From positions 1,138,501 to 1,202,500 of the forward strand of contig BRKX01000002.1 in NCBI GenBank assembly GCA_026008535.1: a DNA stretch of 64,000 nt. The letters run 5' to 3'. Of this stretch, positions 58,532 through 64,000 are shown one piece after another. Position numbers and translations under genes: made by a program. Every line of letters begins with the position of its first letter. Positions within the stretch are counted from its first letter, which is position 1. The notes under the pieces are model-generated. The model was given only the letters and a program-made list of their open reading frames with translations, ran no database searches and had not been told where the DNA came from. The DNA is from Perilla frutescens. Taxonomy: Eukaryota > Streptophyta > Magnoliopsida > Lamiales > Lamiaceae.

Positions 58532-59580
58532 ATTAAGACAGCCTTTGTTAATTATGTTTGTCAACAAGTCTAGATCTTGAAAAAAGAAAAAGGTCAATTA
58601 ATGTATGTTATTGTTTTGAGTTTCGACACTAAGTGTAACTAAGTTGTGGCATGGCATGAGGAGAATTAGACTAAGATTTAAGATATTGTTGTGCATTTAC
58701 AAATGATGGTCTCTGCTTTATACTCTAATGCTAATACTCAGACGAGTAATCTTTAACAAACTTCTGCAGAAATTTGATAGTTGCTCAAGCAGTCGAGATA
58801 ACCAAGCAGAAGTAGACCAGCAATAGAAAATAATTAATAAACAAACTTCTGTAGAATTTCACGGTTGCTCATGCAGACAAGTTAACCAATTAAGGTTTGA
58901 TTTCTACAATATTCTTGTTGCTAAAATAAAATAAATAAGAATAGATTGTTGTTCATTTACAAATATTGTTCTCTGCTTCTATACTCCAATATGAATACTA
59001 AACCTGCAATAGAAAAAAATGGAGCACTCAAGTTCACAAGATGTCTTTAATGCATGATAGTGTGATATTCTTGTTCAATTGTTGAGCCTGTAATTCATAA
59101 TAGAGCCAACTAACTTGAGTATATGTAGTAAAAGCACATGGTGGGAGCTTTTTACCTCTAGGATATTCAAATGTCATGCCAAGCAAGATAAAATTGTCTG
59201 CAAGACCTTGTACACCAGTTCCTATTATTAGACCTTTTTTTTGCTCAGCAAGTACTAATGTAGGTAATTTTTCACAAGAACTAAGAGTTGCATATCAATG
59301 CTGAATTTTATCATTAGACAATTTAGATAACTATTTCAGGTAATTATTAATGTGGTATTGAAACACTGCAAAAACCATGATTCTTCACCTCACAAAAGAC
59401 AGAAACCATTAACATTAGCACAAAAAGAAGAAAAAAAAACCAGCCAAAATTTTACAAACTGAAAGAAAGAGAAAGAAAGAAGAACTTAAATCTGCCTATA
59501 TTACAACAAAATGCATTGAACACAAGCATCACTTATAAAACAATAAAATACCAGAATCAACTCTATTTACAAGTCGAAAA
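58532..59580. other. Intergenic DNA, probable kinase remnants
   Basis: A short motif, TAGAATTTCACGGTTG or similar, recurs near 58195, 58790 and 58855, suggesting local duplications of the kinase relic. No frame or domain was recognised. Confidence 0.4.
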
Positions 59581-59975
59581 TTGGGATGCAAACCTACTTA
59601 TGCTTTGTGTGGCACACCCTTTGGTCTTGGCAACAGCTTCAATGCATCCTACATGGTAGGTCTATCAGCCGGCCTACTACTTGTACAGAGAAGAGCAACT
59701 TCAACAGCCGATTTCATATCCTCATGCAATGAGGAGGAGCGAACAATGTCGTTGTCATCTCCAACTTGCCTTATCAGATCCTCCCTTTGAAGGTTTTGTG
59801 TGATGCCTGATGCATTTCTCACTCTGCCGTTTGTTAAGACCTCAAGAATGAGTTCTCCCAAGTTGTACACATCCGAATCGAGTTCGTCTCTTATTGATGT
59901 TCTGAAACCACCTGTCCCAACATTTTGATGATTTAGGAAAGATTCAAATAAAGTAATAACTAACAAGGATTTCAA
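59575..59975 (-). pseudogene. PXY/TDR-like receptor kinase 3' fragment
   Basis: Minus-strand frame with DELDSDVYNLGELILEVLTNG, then VEVALLCTSSRPADRPTM. These match kinase subdomains IX-XI of the TDR/PXY LRR kinases (DVYNFGE, LE..TNGR, LCTRS..SDRPSMED). A stop codon directly follows RPTM, after which the frame would continue with DALKLLPRPKG, the expected family C terminus. No upstream kinase exon was found up to 61.7 kb. It is most likely a broken gene end, unless the stop is a sequencing error. Confidence 0.72.
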
Positions 59976-61493
59976 AAAACTTCACAGATGCGTATGTCAA
60001 GCCAATATTAACTGATTAGGCAACCAACAAACTAAATTAAAACACACATCAACCATTTTGTCAAAGTCAAAATATCGATTTCTATACCCTATGGCCTATG
60101 CTGCCAACAAGCTTTGTTGGTTGAAACTCCATAGGCACACCCTTAAAGAAATAAGGGAAATGCATAACAAGAGAAAAAAGTATATCCAATAAAACTATTC
60201 ATCCATATATGTCAATAATAACCTTCTCATGTTAGTATTTACTTGCCATTTTCAGTATTTTCTCATGGACAATTATATGTTGCTCTTTCCTGAGGAACTT
60301 CAATGTCTACCACTAAAGTTTTGATTAAGCCAGAGAAAACCAATACAAGAGGAAAGACCTTAACAAGAATATTATGTACCCACAAGTTTTTAGTGCAGGT
60401 AAACCTTTATTCAAATAATATTTTAAGATGTTATTAGTCATTGATAATAACCATTTTGTATGTTTATCAGACAGTGCTGAAGAGAACACAGAAACTACTG
60501 ATATTTTGTGATAATATTCTAGCAAATACATGCAAATCAAATATAAGGTAATAATATCATCTCTAAAAAAAAAACTTTTTTTGCTTTATCCGGTCCCATT
60601 TTATCCTATGTTGCCAAGATATGCACAGCCCCAATAATGCATTGTTATGATAAACTTGTCTATTGTCTAATGTCTTGTTTACTCAAATTCAAGTCTACTA
60701 ACCTGCATCTCCTTCAGGTCATATATTCCAACGTCAAGTGATCCAAGAGCAGATCCTCCTTCACCTGATGTGGCTCTCAAAATATTGAGCTTTGTGGAAG
60801 ACAATTCATTTCTATTGCCAAACTTGTGTTCTTAATTTACCTGCATTTGAAATGCACATATTTTGGTGTCATTCAAGGTTGACCTCCGTTTCAATTATAC
60901 ATTCAACTTTAAGAATACATGAAGTTTACACTCTATGACTGATAGTCTTTTAGCTCCGAGTTATGAAATAATTCTTCGATGGGATATTTTTGGATTATTG
61001 ATCATTAATCCTGCATTATTCCTCTGAATAAATTATTCATTCAATAGCCCAAACTCTTTATGGTTTTGAATTTAAGAGTTTCTAAGTGCAATTTTTAATA
61101 TGTGGCTTGATTGCTCTCACTATCCACTTCAAAATGAATGAATAAAGTATAGGTAAAAGTAGAAGTAAAAACTCACATCTGACACCTAAGAAAAGTTCAA
61201 AACTAAGCTATAACTGATTTTTCTATCATCAGTGACCTGCAAAATCGAAGTACCAATGGTGCTAAACAAGAAACCTATATGTGCTTCTTTTGACCATGAC
61301 ATCATCTGTGCGAAACCAATCTCACAACAGTGATAAAACTTATTAAAAGAGAACCTGCCTTATGTACATTTTGAAGGACATTGCCCAGTTTAACTAGCAC
61401 ACCAACAAAAGCACTCCTGTCTGCATTCTTGAATTTCAAGTTTTAAATCATCTATTGAAACAAATTGTGCACCTGATCAATGCCACACAAATT
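59976..61493. other. Unassigned region with possible exons
   Basis: Mostly AT-rich. On the minus strand, stretches near 60835-60712 (NELSSTKLNILRATSGEGG) and 61440-61370 (FKNADRSAFVGVLVKLG) read like coding sequence and lie next to plausible splice signals. I do not recognise the protein. Confidence 0.3.
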
Positions 61494-61733
61494 TTAATAG
61501 TTAAATACTATTTTAAAACTTTTATAAACGTCAAAAGGATTTCGTTGTAGTAACTTACTTGGACCATTTGATTGAAGCATTTTGTCGAACAGAGAAACCG
61601 CAGCAGAGAAATATTGAAACCGCAAAACAACTTTCTTAAATCTACAGAAAATGTGCGCTAACGATACCACCATCGTGCTCACAAACACACTGCTAATTGA
61701 TTGTGCTAGGCGCAAAGTATCTATTTTCTCCAT
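61494..61733 (-). CDS. Hypothetical protein, possible first exon
   Basis: A 79-codon frame starting MEKIDTLRLAQSISS, with a hydrophobic stretch VFVSTMVVSLAHIF. It could be the first exon of an unrecognised minus-strand gene together with the coding-like stretches at 61.4 and 60.8 kb. No family is recognised. Confidence 0.3.
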   Translation of the reverse strand: MEKIDTLRLAQSISSVFVSTMVVSLAHIFCRFKKVVLRFQYFSAAVSLFDKMLQSNGPSKLLQRNPFDVYKSFKIVFNY

Positions 61734-61759
61734 GGATTGATGAGTTGGGTTGATTTTTC

Positions 61760-62880
61760 ATCAGATGATTGGTCGACTTTCTCTTTTCATTTATCTATCC
61801 TCTTCCAATAACCATCACCCTCATCCTCATTTTCTCCATGATCGATCGAAAAAATGAAAATGAAAATGATAATTAAGCATACCTATTTTTTATTCTTTCT
61901 ATTTATATTTCAATTTCATTTAATATATATAAATTATCTTATTTGTCTGATAAAACAATATTCAATTTTGTAGTTCACCTATTTGAACGTATTATAAAAT
62001 AATCATTATAGATTTAAAATATATAAATTTTACATTTACCTAATGAGTTTATTTTTTTCACATTTTTCCTCTTATTTGACCATATTATTAGTAAACTAAA
62101 ATTAATAAATAAACTCTAAAATGAAAAAAAAAGTAATTGAAAATAAACACAATAAATTTAAAAAATCATTAAAATTAAAATTAAAGCACAAAACTAAAAT
62201 ACATCCTATAATTAAAAAAATTCTAAAAATTAAAAATAAACCCTTAAAATTTTGACAAGAAAAATGAAAATATTAAAAACTAATGAAAGCCTAGATTATT
62301 AAAAAAATTAATATATATACTATATATTAGTTATTAATTTTAAAAAAAAGTAATTATCCACGTTACATATTTCTCATTCCTTATAAAAAAAGACAACCCA
62401 GATATTGAAAAACAATGCAAATTTAATTATACTATATTTTATTTTATTAATTTTACAAGAATACTTTAATTATTCATAGTTTTGCATGGTAATACTACAA
62501 GTGTATCTTCCATAATTAGCATTCATGCAACATAGTTATTTATGCGTGAGAATCTTCCTTATTACATTTTTTTCCCTAATATAATTATATCATTACCTCT
62601 ATAAATTACGGATTGCACTAAACTTTTTAAAAATAATAATCAACGCTTCATTGATATAAAGGTTCCCAAAATTACTTTTGCAAAGTTGCATTAGGTTATC
62701 AAAACGTCTCTTATGATTTAATTTTTTAATTTGTGTTTTGTACTCAGTTATGATTTTCCTATAAATTAATTATTACATTAATAATTTCTTTTATTGTGTT
62801 CTAGCATGGATGTTGTTTATTTTTAATTTCATTTCTAAGTATTTTTTTTCTTTTTTTCTTTTCCTGCAGCATAATATTAT
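61760..62880. other. AT-rich intergenic DNA
   Basis: Very A/T-rich, no frames of note, no repeats with readable ends. Confidence 0.55.
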
Positions 62881-62883
62881 ACA

Positions 62884-64000
62884 ATGTCAAGTGATTCAGA
62901 ACAAAGATTAGATACTTTAAAAATAGGTGACAAATCCTTCACAATACGATTGAAGATTCTACAAATTGGCCATCAAGTAACTTCGGAAAGTACTTCAAGT
63001 ATCAAGGCTTGAAAATTGATCATGATGGACAATGAGGTAATTAATAATATTATTATTTACAATTTTAACATATTAAATTTAAAATTATAAAATCATCATT
63101 TCAATTATGTATTAATTACATGTTTATAATGTTTGAAGGGTGTTAAAATTGGAGTTACAATTTTTAAGGATGATATACTTTCTTTTGTCAAGATATTTGA
63201 GGCTATAAAACATATTTAATCTCTAATGGAGAGGTCACAACAGTTGGTGCGATGTATTACGTTTACCATGAGAAAGAATTAATACTCAAAAACTACAATA
63301 TCGTTAAAGAAGCATATGATATTATTCAAAGCAACATGCAATATAATTTTGTGGAGCTTAAAGACATAGAATCAAAACTTAAAATAAATGAAGAGTTTGG
63401 TAAGTTCAAATACATGCATGTTTTTATTTCAATACCCGTATAATTTATTTTCTATATTAAATGCTTACATGTATAATATGCACGCCACGCACATATATTT
63501 TATTTCAATACCCGTATAATTTATTTTCTATATTAAATGCTTACATGTATAATATGCACGCCATGCACATATATGCATGGAGATTTGGTGAGAGTTCAAC
63601 CAAGTAGAATGATTACAGTCAAAAGTACAGGTCTTCTGAAGCCTCTGAGAGAAATAACTATCATGAACAAAGAGTAAGTGTTCAGTATTTTTAATTAATC
63701 CATTATTCAACAATCAATTAATTATTTTTTTGTTTTAGCAGATCTCAAGTTATACTCATATGTCTCTGGGAGATCTGGCAAAAAATGAGGGATATGAACT
63801 ACAACAAATAGTAGCACAAAAACCGAGTATTGTCATCACAAATGTACAATGACTATTATTTTACACAAGTCCAGATACTGGATAACCATATATGTTATAC
63901 AAGGTGATTACAATGCACGCATTACCATTTTTGATGAAGTTGCAGCTGTATACGTAGGATGCTATGTGCATGAGTATCTTTCGTCAGTAAGGTAAGTTAT
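62884..64000 (+). pseudogene. RPA70-like OB-fold gene, decayed, runs off the edge
   Basis: Exon 1 (62884-63036) starts MSSDSEQRLDTLKIGDKSF and has an in-frame TGA before KLIMMDNEG. Exon 2 (63139-63399) continues as VKIGVTIFKDDI, then shifts frame by one base at about 63217 into YLISNGEVTTVG. Exon 3 (63583-63673) has VKSTGLLKPLREITIMNK. Exon 4 (from 63742) has a further frame change. The last part reads YWITIYVIQGDYNARITIF with EVAAVYVGC. Order and motifs match plant replication protein A1-like/DUF223 OB-fold proteins, which bind single-stranded DNA. Several lesions make it a pseudogene. A Helitron-borne RPA-like gene is an alternative I cannot exclude. Confidence 0.7.
63422..63573. repeat. 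76-bp tandem duplication in the RPA-like intron
   Basis: Two adjacent 76-bp copies start TTTTATTTCAATACCCG at 63422 and 63498. They are almost identical. They lie between exons 2 and 3 of the RPA-like pseudogene. Confidence 0.85.

Overview
This window is plant nuclear DNA: AT-rich, full of transposons, with spliceable introns and plant-only families (CC-NB-LRR resistance proteins, LRR-XII and CrRLK1L receptor kinases, Ty1/copia, hAT, Mutator-like and SINE elements). The resistance proteins are of the R1/Rx type expanded in asterids, so I infer an asterid eudicot, plausibly Lamiales. The species is not identified.

The backbone is a cluster of R1-like NLR genes, all on the minus strand. Five copies are recognisable: A (6.1-7.5 kb), B (11.8-13.05 kb), C (20.2-22.8 kb), D (37.1-38.7 kb) and E (47.1-51.2 kb). 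Only C has an uninterrupted full-length frame (860-865 aa). A lacks most of its NB-ARC. B is frameshifted and joined to an LRR receptor kinase. D has lost the second half of NB-ARC and most LRRs. E is split by a 1.6-kb Mutator-like element. Four copies (A, C, D, E) carry the same decayed SINE in the 3' flank, and several carry the same 5' flank, so whole units were duplicated. Extra 5' flanks without a gene lie at 17.0 and 18.9 kb.

Other gene pieces lie among them: a 5'-truncated LRR-XII kinase (8.6-11.8 kb), a tyrosine-aminotransferase fragment (36.6-36.9 kb), a CrRLK1L (FERONIA-type) fragment (45.6-46.7 kb), an RPS5-type NLR N-terminal fragment (57.6-57.9 kb), a CRPK1-type kinase relic (58.2-58.5 kb), a PXY/TDR-type kinase tail (59.6-60.0 kb) and a decayed RPA70-like OB-fold gene running off the right edge (62.9-64.0 kb).

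Transposons fill most of the rest. Several have ends and target-site duplications (TSDs) that can be read directly: a Mutator-like foldback (919-1807), a MITE nested in a MITE (4071-4463), a MITE in the receptor-kinase intron (9468-9863), a 2.3-kb Mutator-like element (13674-16015), a tRNA-derived SINE (23029-23223), a 5.3-kb hAT (29695-35033) holding a 2.6-kb solo LTR (30798-33375), a second solo LTR of the same family in the opposite orientation (41698-44856), the Mutator-like element in NLR E (48635-50265), and a very young Ty1/copia element (52071-57264) whose 220-bp LTRs differ at one base by eye.

The genes do not form a pathway. The window shows an immune-receptor cluster in turnover: tandem duplication, transposon insertion, deletion and fusion have left one apparently intact NLR and a set of chimeras and relics.
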